DNA of 64,000 nucleotides from Tetracladium setigerum (lineage: Eukaryota > Ascomycota > Leotiomycetes > Helotiales): NCBI GenBank assembly GCA_031472005.1, contig PZJY01000001.1, forward strand, positions 1,674,001-1,738,000. Reading direction: 5' to 3'. Below, one piece after another: positions 21,329 to 32,378 of the stretch. The notes under the pieces were generated by a model. That model ran no database searches. It saw nothing but the letters and a program-made list of their open reading frames with translations, and was not told the origin of the DNA. Within the stretch, counting starts at the first letter, position 1. Each line of letters starts with the position of its first letter. The translations under genes were made by a program, and so were the position numbers.

Positions 21329-22979
21329 TTACAATGTACGCTCTAATTCTATGCCTGCCATTCGTGCCACAAGTGCTGCACCAACACCGCTCCCATCTTT
21401 TGCAATCCCAATTCGTATACGTTTCTCTCCTTCGGGTCCGATTGCTTCAACATCCCTCAAAGAACTTCGAATTATCTCCTCAAACCCAGGATAAAATTCT
21501 ATGAGTGAACCGTCAACTCCGATATCAATCACGTCATTTGCCTTATCATTTCCATTGGCTTTCTTTTGCCTCGATAGCCAACCGCTCCACCGACCAAATA
21601 AGCTTCGAATGGTCCTGTAAAGAGCGTAAAAGGAAGCCCGAAGGCGTCTGCGTGTCGATGCTCCTCTCAACTTTCCACTTTCGATATCTCGATCAACCAC
21701 TGTTTCTGCTTCGCCTTTTGAAATGCTTTCCAACCGTCCAGATTTCAATACTACCCCTGCGATTGCAACACCTGCGAGCCTAGCTGCCCTTTTCCCAATT
21801 GCCAAGGCTAAAATCTTAACGGCTTCTGCCATTTCTAGATCTGCATCCAGGTCCAGAAGTTGTTTCAATTGTCGTCGAAGCACCACATACCCAGGTGAAT
21901 CATCGGCGGCGGCCATCGAAAGGAAGGATGCATCAATGGCGAATGGCTCACTTGCCCGTGAGATTTTTGAGGCGTCTGGAACCGAAGAGAGCATTGCGAG
22001 AATGACATGTCTTAAAATCTCCCCCAAGAACATTCCCGATATACGTTTCTCAAACATCTGTATGCCACCATGCACAGATTCAGCATCGACAGCCTTGTCG
22101 TATGGCGTGTTTGGGAGCACCAAAAGCTCGTTGTCAAAAGATCCCCATTCCGTGTTGACGACCATAATTCCGCCAGCACGTGATGAGTTAAGCTTAGTTA
22201 TGTTTTGGAGTTGTTCGACGTAAGCACCGTTCGTTCCAGTTCCAAAGATTGCTCCAAGAAGAGTTGTCGTCTTTCCTGGTGATGTGTATGATCGCGCCAG
22301 GAGTGTTCCGACGGTGTCATTAACCAAAGCAGCCACAGTCACTGGCAGATTTCTCTTGTCTATTTCAGCTTGAAGCACAGAGCAGATGTCTTGACCTATG
22401 GCGTCTGGAATATTAAACCCTTTGGTCCATCTCAGTAACGAGCCCCTGTTGAGAGCTTGCTGCTCAAATGCGAAGCTGAAAGTAAATCCGAGAAGAAGGT
22501 TGCGACTTTTGCCTTTTGTCGTTTCATCTACTAATGGGTCAATTTGGGCATAGTCGGCATGATGAGTTTCCAAGAAGAGCTGGATTTTGGCCGCGATGAA
22601 TGAAAACAAATCACTGAAAGTTGCAGCAACCATCATCTCTGGTGGTATGGCAGCCTTTGACTGTTTGATGGAGAAAGTGGTATCTCCATGTAGGTCAACG
22701 GAGCATACGCGTAGGTTTGTTCCTCCAAGATCCACGGCAAGATACAATCCAGTATCAGTGCCATCAGGAAGAGAAGTAACAAAAGATGGAATCTGGTCCA
22801 TCATAGAGCCTTCTTTCCTCAAGCCATCCTCTACAATTAAATCAGTATTGTGAGCCAAGACTAAGTTGAAGGAAATACCTACCCATCTGCTCAACGAAGA
22901 GCTTCGTCGCCCGACGCACATCATCGCTGCCAAATTCAAAGTCCTTGGCCACGGTATTAGCCCATGTCACCGCAGCCAT
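21329..22979 (-). CDS. Hexokinase-family sugar kinase with a C-terminal-lobe insertion
   Basis: Exons are 22979-22883 and 22830-21329, joined in phase, giving 532 residues. Motifs in order: LAVDLGGTNLRVCSVD (phosphate 1, about residue 63), LLGFTFSFAFEQQ with LLRWTKGFNIPD (sugar-binding region), AALVNDTVGTLLARSY (catalytic Asp), GAIFGTGTNGAYVE, VVNTEWGSFDNE, FEKRISGMFLGEILR and IGVDGSLIEFYPGFEE. It phosphorylates a hexose at C6 with ATP. Fungal relatives outside the glucose-specific enzymes include N-acetylglucosamine kinases (hxk3/NAG5 group). The nearby glucosamine-6-phosphate deaminase suggests an amino-sugar substrate, but that is inference. About 67 residues (402-468) are inserted between GRLES and the adenosine motif; they are strongly basic with an amphipathic-looking stretch. 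The gene shares a 543-bp promoter with the Zn2Cys6 gene. Confidence 0.9.
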
Positions 22980-23320
22980 ACTGACGAGGTCTTCGGATTA
23001 AGAACCTGAAAAGTAAGATGGTTAAAGATTTTAAACAAAATTCGCCATTGACACAGTAAGGCACAACTCAAACGTCAATCAATTCAGTGAACGAGAACAT
23101 TAACAAAGAAATGAGACGAAGACAAGAATGAAGGCTTTCACCTCCTGGCACTAAAAGACGAGGATCGAGTAGTCAAAGTCAACTCAATATTCGCCTTCAC
23201 CCACCGAGACCCACCAAATAGAATCATACCGGCCATCTTTTGCCAGTTTTCTCGTATGGGAAAGAGATTGAAATGTTGTTTTATTTTGTCATGTTGGGCA
23301 ATCAGCACGGAAATGAAGTA

Positions 23321-23343
23321 TGACCGGCGAAATGACCGGCGAA
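23321..23343 (+). promoter_or_regulatory. Two copies of TGACCGGCGAA in the hexokinase/regulator promoter
   Basis: TGACCGGCGAA occurs at 23321-23331 and again at 23333-23343. It lies in the shared promoter, about 340 bp upstream of the hexokinase ATG and about 180 bp upstream of the Zn2Cys6 ATG. The same core 10-mer recurs in the other two promoter regions of the block. CCG/CGG-containing words are typical of Zn2Cys6 binding sites, so the local regulator is the obvious candidate to bind it. Confidence 0.55.
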
Positions 23344-23522
23344 CCCGGGGAAGATAATCAAGAGATAGCCCCATTAGTGGATCATGACTCGCAGCTGGGA
23401 GCTCATTTCCCGATCATTTCCCTGGTCCCGGACTCCAGACCGTCGCCCTCCATCTTCTTCATCCTCCGGTCAAGTCCAAAAACACCCCCTTCTCCACCGG
23501 CACTTTCACCATCACCGGAAAC

Positions 23523-25674
23523 ATGTTGTCAACAAGCATGGCGAGCACGAATAATGGTTCAACAGCTCCAAAGCAACAGGCGTGTCGTAAGTCTGTTTGT
23601 AGCTTTCCAATGAAACAATTTGCTAACCGGGCGCAGTGAAATGCCGGGGAATGAAGGTAGTTTGCCTTGCTAAAGCCGACCAAGTGATGAATGCTAAGTA
23701 GCCCAGATGAAATGCAGAGTTGATGATGGTCCACCATGCCGTCGATGTGTACGAACTGGGGCTGAATGTGTTTTCAAGCCAAGAGCAAACGTAAGGATAA
23801 TCTCATACTGTACTTGTTAGTAGACTGTAGGTGTTGATCGAATAGGCGGCCGCTTCAAGAAATAGTCCTCCTGCTCCGGCCAGGCCACAGACACTCTTGC
23901 CAAATCCAGGGGCTCCCTCAAGCGAAACATCTGAAGCTTTCCAAGCCGTTTTGGATCGCTTGGATAAAATTGAAGCTTTCGTGGGGTTGAATGCGGGGTC
24001 TCCAGTCAACCTTCTAATTAGGCATGAGAACTCAAGCGATCAGGAAGACCCAGCTTTAACGAGTCTTTGGGCCTCTCTTACCCAGCTTAAAAAAGGTTCC
24101 CGTCAAAATACGAGAATAGAGGTTTGGTCTGCTCGTATTGTAAAAGAGCTCTGGCTTGGGCAAGTAAGATTCTTTTGCCGATGAAGCTTCACTGACCCAT
24201 ATAGTTTTCATAAGAATATGCCTGGTCTGCACTTCCTTCCAACCAAACAAACGTTTTCTGCCCCTACACCACTACTACTTGCCTCAATGCTTTACGTATC
24301 TTCGCTTAGGCATGCAGAGCCACGTCTTGCCGATTTATCTTCTGATTATTTCAAAATCATGTGTGAAGCCATCTCGCATCTGAGCATTCCCCAACTTGAA
24401 TCGGAAGCGGCCGAGGTTTCTGATTCGGATCTTGAAGAGAATGCATTTCAAGATGTGCTAGGGATCATTCTCGCCGGTCTGACGTGCGAAGCTTCTGCTA
24501 AGACCACAGGAATCTGGATATCTATTGGGTATCGTTTAGTCCTCGAATCCTGTCCTCGGGAATTGGATGTGCGATCGAGAGAATGGCAAATGCTCTTCTC
24601 GGGTTTGCAGGTATGTTTTTTGACATGATAATTGCATCACGGCTAAAAATTATCAGATTCTAGATTTAGAACACGCCTCTCTACATATGTCTTGCCCGAT
24701 CATTCCTCTTCATGCGCCTTTGTCGCGACTTCATGTGTCATCCGAAGACGATATCAACAGTCTCAGTCAAATGATGCAGTATGTTCTTTACGCTCAATCT
24801 TGGACTGTTACTTAACTATACTGTAGTACTGGTCTTACACATTTCACTGGAAGAGGTCTGCCAACAATTTGGTCTTGTTTTTCCAAAGCATCCAAGAAAC
24901 CATCATTTACCTCGCCCTTTACTCCAATTGACGCTGCAGTCATTCGAGATTGGGCCGCCCAACTTGATAGATGGTTGGGAAGATTTAACACATCCGCAGG
25001 TATGAGTGAATCAATGAAGTTGATATCTGTGCTGATGGCATCTAGAAATGTCTGGAAAGTCCGAAAATGATAGGAAACTTGTCTTTCGACAGTATATTCT
25101 CCACAGACTATTGGTTCTTTCAATTTATCATCCAGCTCGTGGTTTCAATCTATTTTCGACATCTACAACATCAGGTGAACGACGAGAATTACTCATGTCT
25201 GCCAGAGCAGCCTTGAAAATGCAATTGGATGATAGAAGTATCTGGGTCAACTGGGACTTTGTGGTAAGACATCCTACCTCCTTGTGGTACCGACACGAGG
25301 CTAACTTATCAATTAGATGATCACGTGGGCTGCTCTTCTTGTTCTGCAAGGGATTGAAGGAGGTGTGGGCGAAGAGAATGGTGAGTTTACTGGTCTAGAC
25401 CTTTGTTGTAGCAATCTGACCAAATACAGATTTACCTATGGTCCAGGATCTCTTGAACACCCTAAGAATGACACAAGAACCTGCAACTGGAATTCGGAAT
25501 CAACTTGCTGATCAACTTGAATTAAACTTCCAAAATATACATACTCCTCCAGCGCCAGTCAGCCCGTCTGCATTTCCCATCACTGCAGACAACATGTCCT
25601 GGACAATCTTCGATGAAATGAGTCTTCAATTCCCATATGTACCGCAGTGGACAAATCCAGATCAATTACAATAA
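23523..25674 (+). CDS. Zn2Cys6 fungal transcription factor
   Basis: The zinc cluster is split over three small exons: 23523-23586, 23637-23656 (20 nt) and 23707-23790. Together they give the spacing C-x2-C-x6-C-x7-C-x2-C-x6-C, with pieces KQQACLKCRGMK and MKCRVDDGPPCRRCVRTGAE. Downstream exons starting after 23860, 24205, 24658, 24828, 25048, 25318 and 25431 encode a mostly helical middle region (fungal_trans-like: HFTGRGLPTIWSCFS, RQYILHRLLVLSIYHPARG, MSARAALKMQLDDRSIW) and a short tail ending PQWTNPDQLQ. It is a nuclear DNA-binding regulator. It is divergent from the hexokinase and convergent with the deaminase, whose stop codon lies only about 20 bp away. It is the likely local regulator of the 21.3-32.4 kb block. 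Exon ends after the third exon are approximate. Confidence 0.88.
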
Positions 25675-25694
25675 TGCACCTTTTATCGACAAAA

Positions 25695-26911
25695 TCAAGA
25701 GAGAACCGCTGCCATACTTGGAGCCACAGTCACTTGCTCCATATCTTTGAAATCCCAGCTACCAATTCTCGACGACATCCTGTCGAAGATAAGCTCGTCA
25801 CCACTCGGATTCAATGGTAGAACCTTCTTTGGTCTCCTGGAAACTTTGGGGCTTTCTTCTCCTTTGGCCAGACTGTTGACCACAGTCTCGACATGTTTGA
25901 AGTGCTAGAGCTCGTTAATGATAGATCTCGATGAAAGCAACTTGGGTGGTCAAACCTTAACTGTCTTGACCTGCATCTCCAGCGTCGCATCCTCATCCAC
26001 CACGAACATCGCGCAAGGGTGACTCTGCAAACAAGACGCTGTCCACATATGGTTGATCCCATCCTCGACACACTTCTTCAACGCCAACGCCTTGGCGGCC
26101 CCAGTTGCGATAATGACTACTTCCCTGGCCTGGTAGAATGTCAGTTCCAATTATTTTCCCAAGAAGAAAATACACTCACATCCATCACAGTTCCCACTCC
26201 AACAGTCAAAGCACATTTCGGCACTTCCTCTGCACTACCACCAAAGAACCTCGAATTCGCCACCACAGTCTCATACGTCAAGGTCTTTATTCTCGTCCTG
26301 CTGACCAGACTACTCCCCGGTTCATTAAACGCCACATGCCCATCTGTGCCGATTCCACCAAGGAACAAATCTATTCCTCCAGCCGCAACAATATCTGCCT
26401 CGTAGGATTTGCACTCTTCAAGTAAGTCGTCGGCATTGCCGTTGAGAATGTGAACGTTTTGTGGCAGGATGTCGACGTGTGCAAAGAAGTGCTTGTGCAT
26501 GAATGTGTGGTAGGATTCGGGGTGATCGGAAGGGAGGTCGACGTATTCGTCCTGATTTTTACCGTCTCAGCAAATGCCGTCTATAGTACAAATTACTCAA
26601 GAAATCGAAGAGTTCATACCATATTGAAAGTCACGACATTCTTAAATGAAATCTCGCCCGCCTTATGTTTCTCAATGAGAAGCTTGTAGATAGCTAGTGG
26701 ACTACTTCCGGTTGGAAGTCCGAGAACGAAAGGACGAGAAGATGTTGGTGCAAAGGCGTTGATTCGGTCTTTTGCCCCAATTCGAGTTAGCACATGTATA
26801 TATTGTGAAGGAAAGGAATGAAGATCTTGGTATCGGTTGAGTCTTACCGACTATGTATTGAGCAATGTATGCTCCAGCACTTGGAGCATCGTCCCTAACG
26901 ATAAGTCTCAT
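25695..26911 (-). CDS. Glucosamine-6-phosphate deaminase/isomerase (NagB type)
   Basis: The ATG at 26911 gives MRLIVRDDAPSAGAYIAQYI. Spliced exons then give the NagB family blocks: RPFVLGLPTGSSPLAIYK, FKNVVTFNM joined to DEYVDLPSDHPESYHTFM (catalytic Asp region), GGIGTDGHVAFNEPGSS (active-site His and Glu), REVVIIATGAAKALALKK and FVVDEDATLEMQVKTVK, followed by HFKHVETVVNSL. The enzyme converts glucosamine-6-phosphate to fructose-6-phosphate and ammonia in the cytosol, the committing step for using amino sugars as carbon and nitrogen source. There are five exons (four introns), with the first 26911-26848. The C-terminus has an extra 50 or so residues beyond the bacterial enzyme, as in fungal homologues. 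No N-acetylglucosamine-6-phosphate deacetylase gene is seen in the window. Confidence 0.93.
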
Positions 26912-27777
26912 CTTGAAGAGAAAAGCAATGTAATACAAGCAGGAAGATAAATTTAAGATCAAAGAGGAAGGTGACGAAGTGTGTTGAAGCAAAAGTTCTG
27001 TTTGTGAGGTTGATGTAGGTAGGTTGGCACGCGTGGGGAGGTTTTTGAGAAGGAGAAAAGGGAAAGTCAGCGATTATTAGTTCCTTCTCACAACATCTTT
27101 TATTTTCTATGTCATACACTACTTGAATCGTGAAAATCAATCAAACCGAAATAACCGGATGGATTTATCACACCGAAGTTTATAAGAACGCCGGTGTTCC
27201 TACGGTCCAACCCGAATCTGATTGACGTCGAACAACTTTCGCCGGTCAGGTTCACCGGTGCTCCCCTTGCTTGCGGGTCGGGGTGAATTACTTGGGCGAG
27301 ATTTCCGGAGAGCTGGTTAAGCTATTATGCCCAGGGTTCTTTGATGATGGGGCAGGGACTCCCCCTGGGGATGAGTGAGTGGAGATTTGATAGTCACAAG
27401 CTGTTTCTTTTTGCCTCGGTGGGTATGGGGTTGGTGAAAGCTGGAGAAATCCTAACGGCGGTGGGTGGTGGACGGCGGTGGTGGTACTGTAACGTTTATG
27501 CTTCGTGGATGCTTCCGCGGACCAGTCGCCCGGATGAACTTTCCCACCCAAAAGAGTCACCATATTTCATAATTTTTACGTTGACATAGGTAAGGTAAAC
27601 AGAGCTTGGTCTCAGAGAGCATGCATTGTCAATTATCTATTATGAAATTCGTCTCCATTCTTTGGGGAAAAAAAGTCCTTCTCAACCATACTGTTCTGTG
27701 CATACTCGCTAGCAAACGTTCCGCCCGCCGACCGAGAATTCTCTCAGTCATTGACATATTACACAATAAATATTCCC
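26912..27777. other. Deaminase promoter and permease 3' region, GC-rich core
   Basis: No gene is seen. The part at about 27140-27500 is unusually rich in CCGG/CGG words for this window. The region separates the deaminase start from the stop of the next leftward gene. Confidence 0.5.
27238..27259 (-). promoter_or_regulatory. GACCGGCGAA site plus one-mismatch copy in the deaminase promoter
   Basis: TTCGCCGGTCA at 27238-27248 is the reverse complement of TGACCGGCGAA, an exact match to the two copies upstream of the hexokinase. TTCACCGGT at 27251-27259 is the reverse complement of ACCGGTGAA, differing from the core at one position. The site lies about 330 bp upstream of the deaminase ATG. Confidence 0.55.
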
Positions 27778-29729
27778 TTAGTGGGACTCCTCGCTGTAAT
27801 TATCCTCTTTCGCTCTCAACATCTTGGCGGTGAATGCCTTGCCAGCTTTGAACCACCAGGCCGTCTCGAGGAGCAAGAATCCACCCACAATCAAACAGGT
27901 ATAGTTCATGTTCGCAGCTACGCACTTGTCAGTAATCATTCTACAAAACAAAATACTTTCAGGAAATTGCATACCAGTGACAGGCTTATAGTAAGGGAAG
28001 GAGAAGAACACGATGGCAAAAATGATCCAGGTAACACAGACAATGTTAACAACCATGCCGACAACTGGTCCCATGTGGAACACTCCCTTGTGCATGGTCT
28101 TTCGTCCGAGAATGACGTTGGTAATAACTGGAGTCAAGAAGGCGAAGTTGTTGATTGTGACTGCGGAGCCAAGGAGAGCGTTGAAGGCGGTGGATGAGCC
28201 AAGATACAGACATCCTAGGATAGCAACAATCACTGTTACGGCCATTTGGGCATTGAGTGGGACGCCGAGTTTGGGGTGGACTTTAGACCAGCTGTTAAGT
28301 GTTAGTTGAGATGATTGTGATTAAGTGTTGATCAGAGAGAGCACTTACGTCTTGGAGAAGGGGAGAGCACCATCTCTGGAGAAAGCCCAGAACATTCTTC
28401 CTGTGCTCAACTGCGAGCCAACCATACATGGACCGATGGCAACCCAGACGAGGAAAGTCAAAGCGAAAGCTCCTCCATAGGTAGATGTCGCTTGGTAAAA
28501 CAACTCTGCGAGTGGGAGACCAGTGGCAGTGTCACCGAGGGCGGAGTAATCTTGAACAGAGAACATGAGGGTGATGAGATAGCTGAAACCAGTGACGAAG
28601 GCAAGTGAGAGGGTGATGAGAATGGCGAGGGGTGCATTTCGGGATGGCTGAGTGTGTTAGTTGTGCTGTTGTGTGCGCGTGCTTGGGATTGGGTCTTACA
28701 TTTGGCATTTCCTCGGTGATGTGGGTGATTCCATCCAAACCTCCAAGACTGTAGAGAGGGTTGACAAGACCGGTGATGAAGCAGATCACATTTGATGACC
28801 ATCCAGTGTTGTTGATCCAGGTTCGGAAGACAAACTTGGTATCTTGGTGGGATGGAGCTTTTGCCGCAACCACGACCATGACAACAAACCATGCGATTTG
28901 AAGATAGAACACTGGAATTTGTTAGATGGGTTTCTATTCTGTTAACAACAGAGTAAGAACCTACGAGAAAACTTGTTGATCATAGGAATCCCGGCATTTC
29001 CGAACATCACAATACCGCTGGTGATCAAGTTGAAGCCTTGGTACACAATGAAGGTCATCCATGTCTTGATGACAAGATCATGTTTGTACAACGCAATTAA
29101 TGCCATGAAGTTCTGGGAGTAGATGAGATTTGTGGAAGCGGTTGTGAAGATCCCTACACGGAATTAGACAGAGGATCGCATCTGGTAGAACAGAAAATAT
29201 ACGTACATCCAGCAACGGAGCACCATCCAGTGAAGAAGGCCAGGAAACCTGTGGATTTTCTTGGTGCAATAGCTGCGACCCAATGGTACATTCCACCTTC
29301 CGTTGGATATGCTGAAACGAACTCGGCCAGGGAGGCACCGAGGAAACATTGCAGTGTGAAAACGAGAAGGAATCCATAGATGACTATCCAGAATTAGTAT
29401 ATACTAGAGTAGACTTGCTATGTTAAAACTTTACCAGCACCAGGACCTCCGGCGTTGATCTCAGAGACTAGGCCAAGACCAAGTCCAGTCCAGGAAATGG
29501 TTGTCGTGGAAGCCAGACCGATTAGACTCAGGATTGTGAAATGTCTCTTCAATTCCTGGGTATGGCCTAGAATGATACATTATTAGTGTGATTCATGCGA
29601 ACGTGCGTGGAAATACAAACCCATCTGTGCCAATCGGGCCTCATCAGCATTGAGTTGACCTTTGGCATTGCCATCGACATCATGAATGACAGCCGAATTG
29701 TCAATCGTGTCTTTGTATTCCGAGGTCAT
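27778..29729 (-). CDS. APC-superfamily permease (amino acid/GABA/choline type)
   Basis: The ATG at 29729 starts MTSEYKDTIDNSAVIHDVDG, followed by the family N-terminus (ELKRHFTILSLIGLASTTTI). Multiple spliced exons give about twelve membrane helices, including SWTGLGLGLVSEINAGGPG, FLGASLAEFVSAYPTEGGMY, AFFTGWCSVAGWIFTTAS, LYSLGGLDGITHITEEMPNP and GRMFWAFSRDGALPF. The last exon (28-27.8 kb) ends TAKMLRAKEDNYSEESH. The ITEEMPNP and SRDGALPF blocks place it with fungal GABA/choline/amino-acid permeases of the plasma membrane. All exons are in frame, unlike the permease at 11.8 kb. It is divergent from the secreted-protein gene and carries the shared promoter motif. Substrate is unknown; uptake of an amino compound is likely. 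Confidence 0.9.
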
Positions 29730-29978
29730 GATTGCGGTTTTGCGATTTCCCTCCCAAGATTAACAAACAGCCTGCAAGTCTGTGACACTGATAAATTGTT
29801 CAACTTGACTCTTCTTCAACTCCATGGCAGCGGCGGGAGAAGAAGCTTAAAGTAAATATTACATTCGGCACGCGACAATCGGTTAAAGTGGTCCCTCGAT
29901 GATAAGAGTAACGTCGCGTGGGCGGATCAGATCAAAATGGTTCGTTCTCCAATCTTTGTTACGAACGATTCCTGGGAT

Positions 29979-30022
29979 ACCGGTGAAGTGTTTGTGGATG
30001 CCCGGCCATTTCGACCGGCGAA
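29979..30022 (+). promoter_or_regulatory. GACCGGCGAA site plus one-mismatch copy in the permease/secreted-protein promoter
   Basis: GACCGGCGAA occurs at 30013-30022 and the one-mismatch variant ACCGGTGAA at 29979-29987. They lie in the 769-bp shared promoter, about 285 bp upstream of the permease ATG and about 480 bp upstream of the secreted-protein ATG. This is the third promoter region of the block with the motif. Confidence 0.55.
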
Positions 30023-30498
30023 ACTAAAAGATAAACATTTTTGACACTTCTTGGAAGTGCGGGGATCTCGTCTCGACTGCATTGCATGGAATGACCCCTG
30101 GAAAGATGGCAAATTGAATGGCCGGTCCTTTGACCGACTACTGGTTGGATTATTTACGTTGCCGTTAGCCATCCAGGGTAGGCCGGCACTTGCAGGTCAT
30201 CGTCGGTTCATGCTAACTGAATACAACAACAATCGATCAGAGTATCCGAGTCATTTCGGACCAAGCTCCCACCTTTCAATCTCCCACCTTTGATGAGAGA
30301 TACAATACGTAAGGTTCGGGAACTGTTCACAAACCAAGGCACGAGCAAATGGGGTATTTCCGCCCGATGAACTATCGAAATGAGGGGAAGGCCGAGGATT
30401 TTCGAAGTATATAATGACAAAGGCTTCGACGATTCCTGAGTTTTCTCAAGCATCAAGAGTTTCCTTCTGGACTTTCATCCAAACCCTTCTTGCACATC

Positions 30499-32378
30499 AT
30501 GCGGTATCTCCTGTCCACCGTCGTTGCCCTCTCGGCCGTTTCGCCTTCTCTCGCCTTCACGGCACTGACGAACTCGACAAACTCTACGCACTCTTCATAT
30601 GTCTCTTCCTTGCCAATTAATACCCAGGGGCTCTTCAATGAGTCCATGGAGTGGATGGATGACTTTTATGACGCAGACGCAGGATATCTCTATGATATCG
30701 GCTCAGCCGCTGCTCTCAGACACGAGACCAGAAGTTCGGCTTGGTACGCTGTTGGACTTCTTGCCAGAAACGAGGGATCAGATGTTGATGAGGCACTGAA
30801 GATCATCAAAAATATCATCTCGGGACAATTCAAGGATCCTGCCCAGCAATGGTGAGTTATTGCTTTCTCCTCATGTGACATCACAATTCTGACAAGGTTT
30901 GTTAGGTATGGAAATTACCAACAGGAACCAGAGGAACCAGAAGTTGGCTCTGAGTACTATCCTAAGAAGATCTATGGTAGTTGGGATCCCAATTGGCGTG
31001 GATTCATTGGCACCACTTTCGTGGTTGCTTTGGAGGAATTCGGCCACTTGATTCCTGCTGATGTGACGACCTTGATTGAGGAGTCTCTTTTCAATGCAAC
31101 CGTTGGAGACAGCTACCGAGTTGGAGGAGTTGATGACGATAATCTGTACCCCGCGTATAGTAATCCTGTGAGTTTCTCCCACGTGCCTCTCCTATGATAT
31201 CAAAAGCTAATCAAGTCCAGTCTATCATGCGAGCTTTTGTCTCCGGATGGACCGGTGCTCGTCTCAACGACACGAACATGACCACTGCTGGTGAATTGTA
31301 CGGAGGCCAAATCATTGAGCTCTTCGAACGAGCTGATACCCTCTCGGAGTTCAACAGCGGTACCTATACTGGTGTTTCCCTTTGGGCTTTGACTTTGTGG
31401 TGCAAGTACCTTCCCAAGGAATCCGTTATGGCCCAAAAGGGACCAGTGATTGTTGCACGCACCTGGGAAGCTGTTGCCGAGCTTTGGCACCCTGACTTGA
31501 AGAACGTTGCTGGTCCTTGGGATCGTTCTTATGGTTTCGACATGAACAGATATCTCAGTTTGATGGCTCTCCACTTCTGGAGTCTCATCGGAAAGGAAGC
31601 TTCATCCATGAACAAGAAGGTTAGTGCATTCTACCACCAGCATTTAGGCGAAAATACTAACATCACACAGCCATATATCATGTCCCACGCAGCAGATTTC
31701 GCCTGGGCTCCATTAATCGCCATCTTGGCTCCTTTCTCCGAGACGCTTATCCCCGAAGGTGTCATCCCAGCCCTCAAGGAATTCAGCGGCGAGCACACCT
31801 TCAAATCCTCCACCTTCTCGCCACCATTCGACATCTATCCTCGCAACATCACCTCTTGGCTCGCACCCAACATTTCCATTGGCGCCGAAACCTTCAACGA
31901 AACCGTCATTGGTGGTCCAGCCAGGAACCCGCGAACATTCAACCCCGCACTCATTCAGTGGCAAACTGGAAAGGAAGTGGGATTCATCACCCTCTTCGCT
32001 ACAGAGTCTTCTGTAATCGCTGAGGCTGCTCCCGGGAGCTTGAACTTGACGTATCCAATTGGTACATCGAAGTCAATCTTCTCGTTGATTGTTTCTACCT
32101 TCGCTGCGAAGAAGAATGTGGCATCCTTGAAGGATATTCAGGGTTTGACTGTGAATGCTACTGGAAGTGTGGATCCCAAATATAAGATCTCCTTTGCGGG
32201 ATCTTACGGAGGGGAGAGTGCAACTATCAAGTGAGTTTTCCCTTCTATTGATAGATTGTGTACCTAGTGATCGATGCTGACTGCTTTTAGCGATTTTGAA
32301 TTCTGGAACTTCACTTGGTCGATGCCTGCCAACTCCACAGTGGCACCACATCTTCATCTTCAAGTTGACCTTTGGTAG
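30499..32378 (+). CDS. Secreted protein of unknown family, predicted helical-toroid plus C-terminal beta part
   Basis: Five exons, in order: 30499-30851; about 30907-31167; about 31221-31620; about 31671-32231; and about 32291-32378. All join in phase, giving roughly 550 residues. The start MRYLLSTVVALSAVSPSLAF is a signal peptide. The mature protein has many N-glycosylation sequons. Its first two-thirds has regularly spaced aromatic-rich helices (RSSAWYAVGLLARNEG, GSWDPNWRGFIGTTFVVALEE, GPWDRSYGFDMNRYLSLMAL), which resemble the alpha/alpha toroid of some glycoside hydrolases, polysaccharide lyases and linalool dehydratase-like proteins. The last third looks beta-rich and ends LHLQVDLW. I cannot assign a family. 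It is divergent from the permease and shares its promoter motif, so a role in releasing an amino-sugar substrate is a reasonable guess. Confidence 0.85.
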
